From Gelatoporia subvermispora B (taxonomy: Eukaryota > Basidiomycota > Agaricomycetes > Polyporales > Gelatoporiaceae), in the NCBI GenBank assembly GCA_000320605.2, contig KB445798.1, forward strand, positions 525,703 through 589,702: a DNA stretch of 64,000 nt, in the 5' to 3' direction. Positions 12,222-24,134 of the stretch are shown in pieces (within the stretch, counting starts at the first letter, position 1; each line of letters begins with the position of its first letter). The translations under genes were made by a program, and so were the position numbers. Under the pieces are notes generated by a model. It searched no databases. It was not told the DNA's origin and worked only from the letters and a program-made list of their open reading frames with translations.

Positions 12222-15200
12222 ATGGCTTCCTCGGGTTCTATCGACCGAGAGACCGCTGCGGAGTCCACCCGCGACCCAGAGAAGACACAACGCGAAGACG
12301 CATCAGGGACGCCTGCCGGTCACGGCGTGACCCCCGGGGCATCGCCAGGGAGCACGCCCGGTCTCATGAAGGCGTTTCTCGACAAGCTGCCGCCGTGGAT
12401 AGCGACCAACCTGCGCTCGCGGAGATCGCTGAAGCTGTGGGCGCGGTGCTGGCTCGCATCGTGGGTGTGCTTCGTGCTCCTGCTTCCGAACAAGTCTGTA
12501 ACACAATTGGGCAATGCGTGAGTCGCCCCGTGGCTCAGCTTGATTGTACGAGGCTCATGTACTGATTATGCGTCATGTAGCGCGTTCTTTGCGCTGTTGG
12601 GTAGCTTCATGGCCCCACCAAACGTGCCTTTGCAAATATACATCTTTGTGAGTTTCACCCCTTGACCGCAATCACGCTGCGAGCGGGATTTCCGACTTGC
12701 AGTCCTGCGAGACCTTCTTCCAGCGGTTTCGTCCGGTGAGAGCCATGCTGCGACGGTGATGCAATCTGTGTGTGTCACCGGGAGGGGTGAAATTAGATGA
12801 TTGGATAGCTCTATGACGGGTCTTTGTCGTCTGCCTCACTGTTTGATTGAGGGGATCTGAGCTCATGAACCACACTCATCGACGAATAGCACCAGCACGA
12901 GCGTTTAACTCATTGGGTGTCTAGTGACTTTCGTCATGCGAAGTGGTTATATGCTTCTGAATTTGTAGAGCGTACCGTTTCTGGGATGTCACAGCCAACG
13001 GCGTAGTAAACTCAACCATTTTGACATCTCCCATAGATTTTATCTACCCTAGTCATTGGTCTATGTCTAGGATGGGGCATCGGTGCAGCCGCGATGCGTG
13101 CTGCTCTTGCTGCCCGGAACCAAGACCTATTACGAGAACAGCTTCTGAAAACGGAACAAAGGTCTGGGAGCAGATGACTTGCATGGAACCGATACTCACC
13201 TTCATGTCCAGTGCTGCGGGCCTCGCTAACGTTGATGCCTTGTTCCAAGCTAGCATCTTCGAAGGCAATTTTCTAGATGCTCGGTGAGCTCATATGCGTA
13301 TTGAACCGGGTTGGATCTCAAGTAATTCTAGTTCCTCCGTGGTATTTGGCTGTTTTCTAGGAGTGTTGGCCTTCGGATTTGCGCTAATTCGTGCCTATGC
13401 CCCAAAACTTATAATCCTGAGCGTATTCGCCACGGTCTCCATGGACGTATTCTGTATGGGTGATCACCAATTAACAGATGTCCCTTATCTAAGTTCTGGT
13501 TGTCGCAGAGCTATGATCCTCTATTCCCATTTGGCGAATATACCATCATTCTGTCGCTTGTCGAGTCCCTCGCCTGCTACGTAGGGATCGGGCTTATCCT
13601 GATAACGTTCCTGTTCCCGGAGACGCTCAACCATGCGTACCTGTTGGGCATTTCATCCCTCCTGGACAACCTTAAGGGCATGATTGAGATGCAGGACGAG
13701 ATTTTGAATGCCCAGCCAGAAGACCTAGCTCTTGGGACGCCGTTGATGACGAAGATGATGGGCTCGCGAGCGGCTGTTGTCGGGAGGATTCAGCAAGGTG
13801 AGCTCAGATTAAGACGTTCGCCATCTCCAGTGGACTGAATTTGCCATCGCTAGTCACTTCGCCGCTGACCTTCATCAACTTCGAGTTCAGTTGGGGGAAG
13901 TGGAACGGCCAAGACATCAAGAAGCTATCAGAACCTCTTCTTGCTGTCATAGCGCGAGTAGGCAAGTCCTAGTATTATGAAGGTCGTGAGATTCTTCTGA
14001 TCTGTCATGATACAGCCTCCCTGCAAAGTTTTGCCAAGATGATCGGGCACCCATACCTCCAAACAGGCGAATCCAGCGTTATCAGCCTGCCCTCGACATC
14101 CGAGTCTACCGTCGAAGATGCCACACCGATGTTCGGCGATACGCACCTCCTGCGGCACTACCGCAAATACTACCACGATGCCGAGGCCGCGCACCATGTC
14201 CGCATTGTGGACGTGCTCCCCACGATTCGCAGCGCCACGCTCGACCTACGGACCGCCTGCGCGTCGTGTCTGGGTGCGCTCAAGAGTGTTATCGACGCGG
14301 TCAACACCAAGCGATATGCGCGGGACAATGTCGAAGTCACTGATGTCGCGCTGTCTGCGCTGCGCCAGCAGGCGGCCGCACTTGACGCCGCGCTTGAGGC
14401 ATTCAAGACGAGCCAGCGCCAGGCGCTCGTACAGCCGTTTGAGAGCCTGCTGCAGCGCGCGGAGAAGGAGCGCGACGTCCCGCTCCGGTCGCTGTATATC
14501 TCGTACTGCTTCGCGGCTATGCTTATTGTAGTGGGCGACGCGGTAAATGGGCTGGCGAAGGCGGTGCTAGCACTGGCTGAGCGTCGTACAAGGAATAGGC
14601 TATGGTGGCCGCAGGGCCTGAGGCATGTCGGACAGGTGCTCATGCAGAGGAGCTCGTCTGGAGAGCAGGCTCTTGGGGAGGACGGTGTCCCGGATGATGG
14701 CGGGCAGGAGACGAGGGAGGAGAAGTCCTATAGTAAGTTGGACGAATGCATACGTTACGTTGGTCAAGTGCTGATATCTACGTGGTGCAGAGCTGGATCC
14801 CGACAGCCGGCCGCCGACCAACTTCATGCAGCGTATAGCGAACCATATTCACAACGTGTATCGGTGGAGCAGAACTCCGGAAGCACTAGTGCGTTCTTGG
14901 AAGACTTGCATGTGTCCTGAGCTAACAGACCGTCGAGCAGTTTGCGATCAAATATGCCGCGATAACGATTTTGCTATGGCTGCCCTCAGTGCTCAAAAGC
15001 AGTGCACGTGAGTCAAGTATTTTTCAGAAGACTCGGTGACAACGCTCATGGTGTATGCCAGATTTCGTCTATGCACAGAAGGGTCTTTGGTGAGTGTAAT
15101 GTCTTCGGGGAGCTGACCGGCTACTTACGCTAACATCGCAGGGCACTTATCATGGCACAGACCACACTGAACATCTACGTTTCTGACCAGATCTTCAAGT

Positions 15201-16661
15201 GAGCGCATTTTCATCTGACCTTGATGGCGACTTACCCTGGATCAGCTATGCCTTGCGCCTACTAGGAACCTTTGTAGGAGCGCTCGTTGGTATGGTGTGT
15301 TGGTATATAGGTAAGCACCTCAACGTGTGCGTCTTACTTGCAATTCATACGTGTGGGCCCCAGGCTCTGGACACGGCAATGGAAGCCCATATGGAATGGG
15401 GGCGAGTGTCGCAGTCTTCTTACTGCCCCTTATATTCTGCCGGATATTCTCTCCTCCGCAATATCTGCAAGGTGTCGTCATGAGCGGGGTTAGTAGCATG
15501 GTCCCTCCATTGTCAATACAAATAACTAACCTTGATTCATGAAAGGCCACATTTACTCTGGTTGTAGGGTATTCTTGGCTGGACGAGCATATCGCTGTAA
15601 TCGGGAATGTTGGGAAAGGCTGGTCTGTCGCCTGGAGGAGATGGGTCCTTGTCATGATCGGTGCGTCAATAGGCTCTACCGTGAGGGGGTCGTCAGCGCT
15701 CATCAAGAGCATTTCTAGGCTGCCTCGCGTCCTTCGTAATCATGATGCTGCCGCCGACCTCAGGACGGAAGGCCGTCCGTCTGCGGAATGCGTCCACGAT
15801 CTCGTCGCTCTCCTACATTTACTCTCACCTTATGGCTTCCTGGATCAGCGATCTACGCGCCGGAAGCGACGAGAAGGATCACATCCAGGGACATGACTGG
15901 AGGGTTAAGTTCCGTGGCTTGATTTGCGAGGCCGGAGAACAGCTCCAGGCTCTCAGAGCGCAAACTGCCATTGCCCGGTGGGAAGGCAATATCCGCGGGG
16001 TGTGGCCGAAGGAGGACTACGAAAGGCTTGTGAATGTTCAGGCCGAGATGGTCGGCAGCCTCGCTCTCGTGAGTGTCTGTAGTGTTGGATCTCATGACAA
16101 AGACTGATCTAGCTTCCAGCTGGGAGGAGCTCTAGCACACTTGGATCGGAACATGAGGATCGCGTTTTTGCAGTATACCAAAGTGGTAAACCCAAACTTC
16201 GTATGTTGTGCCCAAGAAAAGCTATTGGGTCGAGTTGTCCTGATAGAACGCTTCATCAGATCAGCGATGTCGTATCTACGTTCTCCCACATCTCACAATC
16301 TCTCCGCACGGGCGAGCCCCTTCACAGGGCTCAATACCAGAATCTCCTAGATCGATTACATTATCATGGCGACATGGCCTATAGTGCATATGCCCAGGAA
16401 ACTCAAGAAAGAGGAAGAAAGGAGGCCATCAATGCTGTGACCAGCTACGAGTACATGTTCTACGCGAGTGGTATCGTTGCTGTCTTTCAAGTACTCGAGG
16501 TGCGCGCTTCGCTACATGTGCCCGTCGGTCCTGTTATTCATATCTGTTTCTAGGGCTTGAACGAATTGCGTTCAATCACAGCCAAACTCTGTGGTGAAGT
16601 CCCACTAGAAGGATTTGATCGTTGGAGAGAGGAGTATGACCGCGTCCATTTGGTCGTGTGA
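12222..16661 (+). CDS. ArAE_2 / FUSC-type integral membrane transporter (BRE4-like family)
   Basis: This is a large fungal membrane protein with an ArAE_2 N-terminal six-helix region, a central FUSC-like second bundle and a DUF2421-type C-terminus. Relatives are annotated as putative ER or plasma-membrane transporters and include the brefeldin-A-sensitivity protein Bre4; transport is inferred, not shown here. Start ATG 12222 gives MASSGSIDRET with a disordered Ser/Thr/Pro-rich leader, followed by LPPWIATNLRSRRSLKLWARCWLASW and helices AFFALLGSFMAPPNVPL, FGFALIRAYAP and FINFEFSWGKWNG. A long soluble helical linker spans 14039-14740. The second bundle runs from about 14940 (KYAAITILLWLP) through IMAQTTLNIYVSDQIF, YALRLLGTFVGALVGMVCWY, ASVAVFLLPLIF and GYSWLDEHIAVIG. 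The C-terminal cytosolic part ends DRWREEYDRVHLVV, TGA 16659-16661. Around 15 introns; all joins keep the frame, so it appears functional. Confidence 0.88.
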
Positions 16662-16951
16662 CTGGTTCTTTAGTACCCATCTTTGTAATCTTTACAATAC
16701 CCTTGCGTAGAGATGTCGACCCTATGCCCTTGTAACGTAATTGCACCGGTTCGTTTGCCGCTATACACTCTGAATTGATCTTCACGAGGTCAAGTTGGTA
16801 GTCAGATGAGGACCATGTCGGCCAATGTTATGGTTTGTTGGGTCCACGGACGCTTTCTCCTAACGCCACTTTTATCACCTCCGATTCTTAAGCTCATGCT
16901 CGATACTCCCGGATAACGTTCTCTCGCTGCTGGCGGGTTATCGCTGTCGTG
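16662..16951. other. short intergenic spacer
   Basis: The spacer lies between two co-directional genes and contains the 3' flank of the transporter and the promoter region of the carboxypeptidase homologue. No distinct element was recognised. Confidence 0.4.
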
Positions 16952-18961
16952 ATGTTGTGCTTGTATGCTTTTGCAGTCTGCTTGTTGCAATTATGTCTTG
17001 TTCGCGGCCTCTCGGTGGTCCCGGCGGAGCAGCAACCTCTGGAGAGCCTCGCAGGAGGGGGCACGTTAAAGCGGTTCGCGGCAGATCCGCTATCGGGCTG
17101 GGACGTTGATCATATTCTTCAATCTGCAGAGGTCAGCTGAATGTAAATGAATTCGAGAACCGAAGGGTTCATGGACGTGTGTACAGGAAGCAAACGCGGA
17201 CGTTTGGAATGTCGGGCCGTCACACGTTGATATCTACTTCCCGTCGCACATCGATTATCTCGTCTCGCCTCTGAGCTTAGTCGACGTGCCACACGTAACG
17301 ACTTCTATACCAAGACCTCACATTGAACCGTCATCGAGCGAATTCATCACGACTGGTGCATCATGGAACCTGACGTCCCTATCCAACACAACCTACCATT
17401 CAGCCTACCATCCACTCTATGAGATTGAGGGCTTCATGCAGGAGCTTGAGTCTCTGTATCCAGACATCGTCCAACTCGCGTGCATCGGACACTCTGCTGA
17501 GGGTAGGGAGATGCTGGCAATGAAGATTTCAAAGGGTACACCAAGTAGCAAGAATCAGAAGACCCAAGCAGGAGTGGTGATAGCAGGGGCACAGCATGCG
17601 AGGGAGGTGAGCTGGGCAAGACGCTGTTGATGTATCCAATGTTGACCAAGACGACGATGCATAGTGGATTGCGACGTCCACTGCTCTATATATTGCGCAT
17701 GCGCTCGTCTCGGATGCGTCGGAGCCGTTTGCCATGTCCACCTTATTGGAATCATACGTATGCCGCAGATAATGGTGTCTATCCACAATCGTATTCACGT
17801 TGAAATGGATCTAGGACTTCTACATCATTCCCGTACCAAACCCGGATGGCTACGTATATACATGGGAACGTGATCGCTTCTGGTGAGTGTACATGGTATC
17901 CGGAGCCTCTGTCAATGTCTAATAGTATTACGACTGACGCCTGTTGCTGGCAGGTACAAGAATCGCCAGATTATTGGCCCAAATGAAAAGTGTGTTGGCC
18001 TTGATATGAACAGGTGGGTCCATATTCAATCTCATCGTCGTCCTGACATTGAATTGGCATTTTCATAGAAATTGGGTATGATCCTTAGCTCGTATCATTT
18101 CACCATACTTCATGGATATCTTTCTAATAGGGTCACAAATGGAAGGCAAAAGCGCGCTCCCCGCAAGGTCAGGCGGACTCTGAGCTATCCAAGCTCGATG
18201 CGCCGTCTAAAGGGACGGACCCGTGCACCCATTGGTATCCGGGCCATCGGCCGTTCGAGTCTCCCGAGGGAAACAATATCGCAAATTACATCACGACCCT
18301 TCCGGGGCTGCGGGCGTACATCGATTTAAGGAGCTACGGCCAGATGGGTAGGCAGTCTTATCGGTCCTCAACGAGCATATGATCATATGTCCATCCAATG
18401 TTCGTGACATGCAGTCTCAACTCCATTCTCCTACTCGTGCAAGAAGGTCCCGAAAGACGCAGAGGATCAAATTGAGGCCGCGTTGGGTGCCATCCGTGCA
18501 ATCAAGGCGATACATGGAACAGTGTTTACGGTGCGTCTGTCGCGTCGTTCTACCCCTGATGTAGGTGACCGATGTCAAACCAGACCGGGAGGCTCTGTCG
18601 GTCGTTGTATAAGTGCGTCGCAACCTGGCCATACATATTATCGTCACCCTGACCACAGCGGTTTAACAGAGCGGGCGGGAACGTCATCGACTGGATGTAT
18701 GCGAAAGCCGGGATAAAGTTCGCGTATGCGGTGCACCTTCGAGACACAGGAACCGTATGTTGTCACTTTGCGCCATGGCACCTCATTCTGATATTTGAGA
18801 ATCGACAGTATGGTTTCTCCCTTCCACCTGAATGGATTCGCCCGGTAGGCGAGGAGACAGCGAACATGATACGGTTCATCGCTGGCTTCATCCGTGGCAA
18901 GCCATGTGAGTGTCTTGCCGATCAGAGCTATCGTGTTCCTGAAGCTTCTTCGACAGTGTAA
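16952..18961 (+). CDS. secreted M14 metallocarboxypeptidase homologue, probable pseudoenzyme (Ecm14-like)
   Basis: M14 carboxypeptidases cleave C-terminal residues with a zinc held by H69, E72 and H196, and use E270 as general base (bovine CPA numbers). ATG 16952 begins a hydrophobic signal peptide (MLCLYAFAVCLLQLCLVRG), then a pro-region and the catalytic domain. QHARE-W (about 17600, across an intron) supplies the first two ligands. VPNPDGY and DMNRNW (substrate-binding Asn/Arg) are present. The third ligand motif, normally LHSYGQ, reads DLRSYGQM near 18330, so His is Arg. The general-base motif, normally ELRDTG, reads HLRDTG near 18745, so Glu is His. Loss of the general base is characteristic of Ecm14-type inactive members; loss of the third zinc ligand goes further. 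The frame is otherwise open across about ten introns. The exact C-terminus is uncertain, because an intron may begin near 18908. Confidence 0.85.
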
Positions 18962-19759
18962 CAAAATGTCTGAGAGGAGCTGAACCTGTAGGATTAGGAG
19001 CCCGGTTCGATCTAGCCTGCATTGCTGTTCGTTGTCACAATCTGTTGTATATGCTCTATGTCTCGTGGTACTTGCAGAACGTTGATGTGTTATTATCATG
19101 GTAGAATATCGAAGTGCTGGAACTCATCACCTGTTTCGATCACCACAGACTTGCGCAATGCATACCGCAGACAGCGACTCGGAGCAATAAGTTGCGCAAA
19201 GGGCATGCCTGGAATCTTCGAAGGTGGGCGTAAGGATGCTTATCAGTACGAAACAAAAGACTCTCGCAACAATGAAGACAAAGTGACCGGGCCTCCATGT
19301 AAGCGCAGTGGGAGTAAATGTCGACTATGTAAAACGATAGGACGAAGACGAAGTCAAGGGGTATAGTGAATGTCGTGGTAGAAAGCTGAGCCATAAAGTA
19401 AGGTAGTATGAATGAGAGCGCGGTAACCCATCGATGATCGAATGAGCTCGGGCAGCCAACACTCAGCATACAGCTAAATACGTGTGCTATTTGCACATTG
19501 AGGTAGCCTGGACAGCTGCCAACCACGGGAACGCACAACTGACTTGTTGGAGCACTTGTAGACAGGCGAGTGGTTGCGCACGATGATCGAGCGTCGCATG
19601 AAGTGAGGAGCGGAAGGCTTGTAGATGCGTGTTTGTTGCGCTCGAAGGCTGTGGGCAGCGCGGTGCATGGTGCAGTCCGGCATCGCAGCAAACGCAGAGC
19701 AGCAGATACACTTTCTACTGCACATGCGTCTTGGGGCGGCAGCGTCGTACCGTGGACAA
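18962..19759. other. intergenic, no supported gene
   Basis: A 241-codon minus-strand frame spans 19140-19865 but overlaps the end of the JmjC gene antisense-wise in another frame and shows no domain. No repeat was recognised. Confidence 0.4.
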
Positions 19760-21142
19760 TTAGTTGGAGCGCGGTAAAAACCACCATCCTACGCCCGCTG
19801 TCCATCCCGCTGTCACCGTCGTCGGCGCGGACCCGGGGAGCACTACGTTCTCTACGCGGTGCCACCAGCTACGTGGGATGTACAGCGTCTCACCCTCGTG
19901 GAGTATGCAGCTCAGCGCGTATGTGGACAGCGCTCCGATGGTCGAAGAAGAGGGGACAGTAGCTGTGGTGACCGTGGATAAAGGAACGAGGATAGAGAAG
20001 GGGTCGTGCTCGGTTTCTGTAGTTTCCTCGAGAAACATAGGAGCCGGAGTATGCGAAAGGCTCGAGATATGCTCATCCGCGACTTTGTTGGTGGGTATAT
20101 ACGCGTCGTCTGAGGTTCCCGCCCGCTCTACAATGCCGCGTGGGTGAGGGACGAGTCGCAGATCGAGGCTCGACGTATTTGGCTGCACACTCCGCGGACT
20201 TGTGAGGTGCTCTGACATGGATGGTGGAAAGAGTACGAAGTGCTTTCCGTAGGTGCACGGAGCGGAGGACGCTTGTAAGTGGTAAACGTTTGCGTAGGGG
20301 TCATGGTGGATGGGTGTCACCTAAACAGTGAAGAGAAGACCATGACGAGTGAGGGTACTGCACACGAACCAGAGTTAGTGCTTTGCAGGGGTGAACCCCC
20401 GGGTGTCCGGGGCATTACCCCTACCCTTACCCGCCACGGGTACGGACCCGTCAGACGCGTACCCCTGCAAAGCACTAACCAGAGTGAGAACACTGACAGC
20501 TCCGGCAGGCCCGATGAAGAAACTCGTTTGATACAGGTCAACCTCGCCTGCTTCTATCAACTTTTCTAGCACATGAGGGGGTCTCACTAGCCGCCTCAGC
20601 TCAGGTATCTGCACATCCGCAAGGTCCAAGTACAATCAGTACGCGGCTGAGTTCGAGAGCCACAGATCTATGCACACCTCGTCCGCCCCACGCCACTGTG
20701 CCAGGTAGACCTGCTTCCCTTCAATACAGCCGCTCTTACTTCGTTCAAGCCACTCGACGTAGTGACCTAGAGGTATCTCGATGCGGTCGAAAGCGCCCGG
20801 GCCTCTTACGTCGTATCGCCCGAGCTCGAGTTCAATAAGTCGGTCAGACGCTGAGCGAAGGGCTTGTAAGAGCTCTAGCCCACGCATACTCGCAGCCTGA
20901 TTCGGGATAGAAGTGCGCGACAACTCGGGTGTTCCATTTCCTATGGGTGTGCAGGAGACAACGAAGGGTTCAGCTCGCGCGGAAAAGTCCAGTTTGCTGA
21001 GAGATGCGGGCGTAACTCTGAGGATAGGTTTGGCGCGAAGAGCATAGCCGCTGTTGATGGAAGACTGTGTAGAGATATGCCGTGCTAGGAGACGACGAGG
21101 ATAATGTATGCAAATCGCGTACGCAGCAAGACGGGAAGACAT
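19760..21142 (-). CDS. JmjC/cupin_8-type Fe(II)/2-oxoglutarate oxygenase, possibly mitochondrial
   Basis: These enzymes hydroxylate proteins or tRNA using Fe(II) and 2-oxoglutarate. Three exons give 378 residues: 21142-20678, 20608-20498 and 20320-19760. The intron joins are clean (QWRGADE to IPELRR; FFIGPAGA to VTPIHHDPYANVYH). Iron ligands are visible as HHDPY (the HxD pair) and the distal His in IPRSWWHRVEN; YGKHFVLFPP supplies the typical 2-oxoglutarate-side strand. The product resembles the TYW5/JMJD5/JMJD7 group more than histone demethylases, since no PHD or JmjN domain is seen. The N-terminus MSSRLAAYAICIHYPRRLLAR is Arg-rich with no acidic residue, as in mitochondrial presequences. 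Intron 2 is 177 nt, longer than its neighbours, because a small transposon lies in it. The exact substrate is unknown. Confidence 0.87.
20375..20478. mobile_element. 104-bp TIR transposon (MITE) in an intron, hAT-like
   Basis: Both ends read TTAGTGCTTTGCAGGGGT inward, giving an 18-bp perfect inverted repeat. It is flanked by CCAGAG on both sides (20369-20374 and 20479-20484). The direct repeat can be extended to the 8-mer AACCAGAG if the right boundary is moved two bases, which would fit a hAT insertion. It lies wholly inside intron 2 of the JmjC gene. Removing it with one target copy leaves an intron of about 67 nt, the local norm. Confidence 0.88.
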
Positions 21143-22660
21143 GCGTGTGAAGCGCCCAACCCACCCGTTTATTTCTCGTCAGTTGTGTGGAGAACCGAGA
21201 CGGGGTCAAAGGACTCGCCATAGGGCTCTGCTCTTCCGAATCATCAACCAGGATTAGAAGGCAAGAAAAAGAAGAGAGTAACGAATGTAAAGGGAATATC
21301 TCCGAACTTGAAAGATTGCACATACATGCACGAGCGCAGAACATTCAGAACAAGCATATGTAGAGGGCTCGTTTTCGATCATGCGTCTATATCTTCCTAC
21401 CATTTTTCTTGCCCGAAACTTTGGTGTCCTTTAGAAGTACATGTACTGCCCAACAGAATTTAAACGGAAATGGCTAATCATTGCTTCACGAGGTTCAAAT
21501 GTAGGTCTAATTCCACGCTGAGAAGGCGTTGATGCGACTCGAGTTGCCTAAGCTCATGAACCGAGTATGCGTGACTCACTCCTAGGAGGACTGTTACTCA
21601 TCGATACCTGGCCAGGAATACAGTCAATTACACATATCAGCAAATAACAGGTGTTTCTTTGCGCCAGACAAACCATTCGGTGATCGCGATTTAGCACCGG
21701 ATTTGTATGTCTGCTGGGAATATGGAATGTATTGAGGTTGCAATGATGCAGCGGGTTTTGCCCGAACCATCGGGCGCTACGTTATCACCTTGCTTGCAAG
21801 GTCTCTCAGACTGACAATTGTCACCGGTTTTCCGGTCACCGATTCCCACGGTATCACGTGAATGTCCAAATCTGGTAATCGCCCACTTCCCGTCATTCGA
21901 GACATCGTCCAAGCGATCCTCTACGAGCCTCTACGCCCATTTGTGCGATTCCCGCTGGAATTACAACTTATACAGGACATAGTTATGAAATACATTTTCT
22001 CTCGCCGCTTTGATATGTAGCGCTTGTAGATGCGCCTGCGTGTGCCAGCAAATACACGGGCACAACGTGAGAGAACGTCCATTGATCCTCTCCTTTGCTT
22101 GCACATGAATAACCTCTCTCCAGAGGTCCGATACCATCTCCGGATTGATGCCGGATCTCAGGCCTTCAGTGTTCACAAACCAAAAGCCATGATGCTACCA
22201 GTCATACTTCATTCTATGGTTTTGAGCTGAAATTGATGTTCACATCTTTGTGACCGAGCACAAGTGATTGCAGCATTGTAATGTTATTCTCCTCCATTTC
22301 TCCATGATGAAATTGGTTCTAAAATCCCGTCAGACCATATTTGTAATGTGTATTTGCTCTTTCAGGATAATCAGTGTCAAAGGCTTCATGGAAGACTCAT
22401 CCTACGAGAGGGTCTGTCTCATCCAATGCAAGATTGATCATTTTGAGAGCGAGCAAGGTTATTGCCGCCTTGCGGCTACTTACTTTTCTAGTGCTGAGGT
22501 GAAGACGAACCTGGCCGGCATAGCGTAAGGATCTTGGATGCCGTCAAGTCGTTCGTCCTCCTTTCGCTTTGCAGACGGGGCTTGAAGCGGCACGGATACA
22601 CTACGCTCGGTCGGACAGATTAGTAGACTACATTGAACCCGAGAAGGAGCGCACACACCC
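21143..22660. other. gene-poor spacer left of the mobile-element island
   Basis: AT-richer than its surroundings. Only short frames occur (for example 22030-22230), without recognisable motifs. Nothing else can be supported. Confidence 0.4.
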
Positions 22661-24134
22661 ATGAGCAGGTTCACCCGCACCAGCACGGCTTTTCTCCCTG
22701 CGCCTGCTGGAGTTAGCCCACAATCAACTCCGCTGTCCAACCTACGTACCTCTCTGCAGCGACAGCGACTGGCATGGGCAACAGTGACTTCGACCAACCA
22801 GCAGGACTTGTAGGGGCAACAGTCACTGATGGCACATTCTCTTCGTGCTAGGGTTCGTTTGCGGCACTCACACCAGACGGCATAGGCACAACTCTGTCAT
22901 CAGTCGGCGTGGTGGTACGGGGCCCCCCTTTAGTTACCCTGTGGCGCAATGTGAGTACTCCTTGCAAAGCTAACACTCGGGATTACTCACTTTGACTTCT
23001 TGGTGGACTTGCGCTTAGGTGGCTTCCTCGTGATCGACAAACAGTGGCAGGATTTCAGCAGCGTATGGGAACAGAAGATAGGTGCCTTGACTCGCAGACC
23101 AAAGGTGAGCTTATATGTCGATCTCTGCACGCATGTGAAAATTCACATTTCGACCGACCGTCAGGTCTGCCGCCGCGGATGCCCAAATTTGGCGGTCCTG
23201 TCACGATTCAAACTGACATATCCTTTCCGACGCCGGCTGATGACACCCCGGTTTAATCTGCAACTTCCAGGTGGGCCAATAGTCGCCCTCCAGCATCCGC
23301 GCCGCCATGTTCACCCGCTTTTGGTGGCGCGCATTTCCGGCTTCCGCAGTGTTGCATGGCCGGCTGACAACGACCCTGGTCAGAGACTGCATGATGCCCG
23401 ACGGAGCTGGTCAGCCTCGAGGCTGACAGCGACCTTAAGTCCAACCACTCAACCACGCACCAGTTCACAACTTAAACTCATATTTTCTGTCCCACCAGAA
23501 GCATGTCATTTATTCGAGGTGTGTATGTCACTCGGCCCATGCCCATCGCTCTGACCTAGCACAGGCAAAGATGGACAATTTGTTCGCGAGCTGTGGCCTG
23601 CCCCACTCCCCCGGTGCGGTGTTGCTGTCGAACAGTTATTGCAGGACCTGTGGCACATCATGCCATCGGAGTACGACCAGTTATCATTGTGGGCTACATT
23701 GCAGGCCCCGGACGAGGGGGACCATCACACTGGTCCTTGCCACCATTACATGCTCACGTACTTGAGCCCTTCGCCTGGCCAGGCCGTCGTCCAGGTTAAA
23801 GTTCACGTCCAAGGGTTCCTGGGCTCTTTCAATGTGAAGACTTTAGGTGATTGGAACAGGGACGCTGTTCCTTGTTCCTAGCATCTCGGTGACTGTCAAC
23901 ATTCTGACTAGGTCTGAACACCACCTTCCGAGAGCCAAGCAGCACATTACATTGATAGGAGGGAACGACCGAGCACAGGAGGCATTTGCCGTGCAGTGGC
24001 ATGCTGTCCGCGAACTACAGAGCTTTGTGAGCGACTCATTAGGGGAGCAGTCTCTGGCCGAAGAAGTCACAGAAGGCAAACTCACCTTCGCCCGCCCAGT
24101 TTTTAGTCGGGTCAGTATCGATGTCCTTGTGTAA
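22661..24134 (+). CDS. unrecognised multi-exon gene at the left edge of the KDZ island
   Basis: Not recognised. Coding-like segments are separated by intron-like gaps: MSRFTRTSTAF from ATG 22661; GSFAALTPDGIGTT near 22853; GGFLVIDKQWQDFSSVWEQK near 23020; GGPVTIQTDISFPTP near 23192; MSFIRG joined to KDGQFVRELWPAPLPRCGV across an intron near 23520-23565; QDLWHIMPSEYDQLSLWATL; HHYMLTYLSPSPGQAVVQVK; and HHLPRAKQHITLIGG through VSIDVLV, stop about 24134. The second-to-third and last joins could not be settled, so the gene may be broken. No catalytic motif was seen. Its position beside the motif cluster at 24296-24515 and its unfamiliar protein style match the accessory genes at 33-37 kb. Confidence 0.45.

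Noticed and set aside
14118..14643. Arg/Ser-rich frames antisense or shifted to the ArAE_2 linker
   Set aside because: Shadows of a well-supported coding exon.
19140..19865. 241-codon minus-strand frame beside the JmjC gene
   Set aside because: Overlaps the JmjC last exon in another frame; Cys/Ser/Arg-rich with no domain; likely chance in GC-rich sequence.
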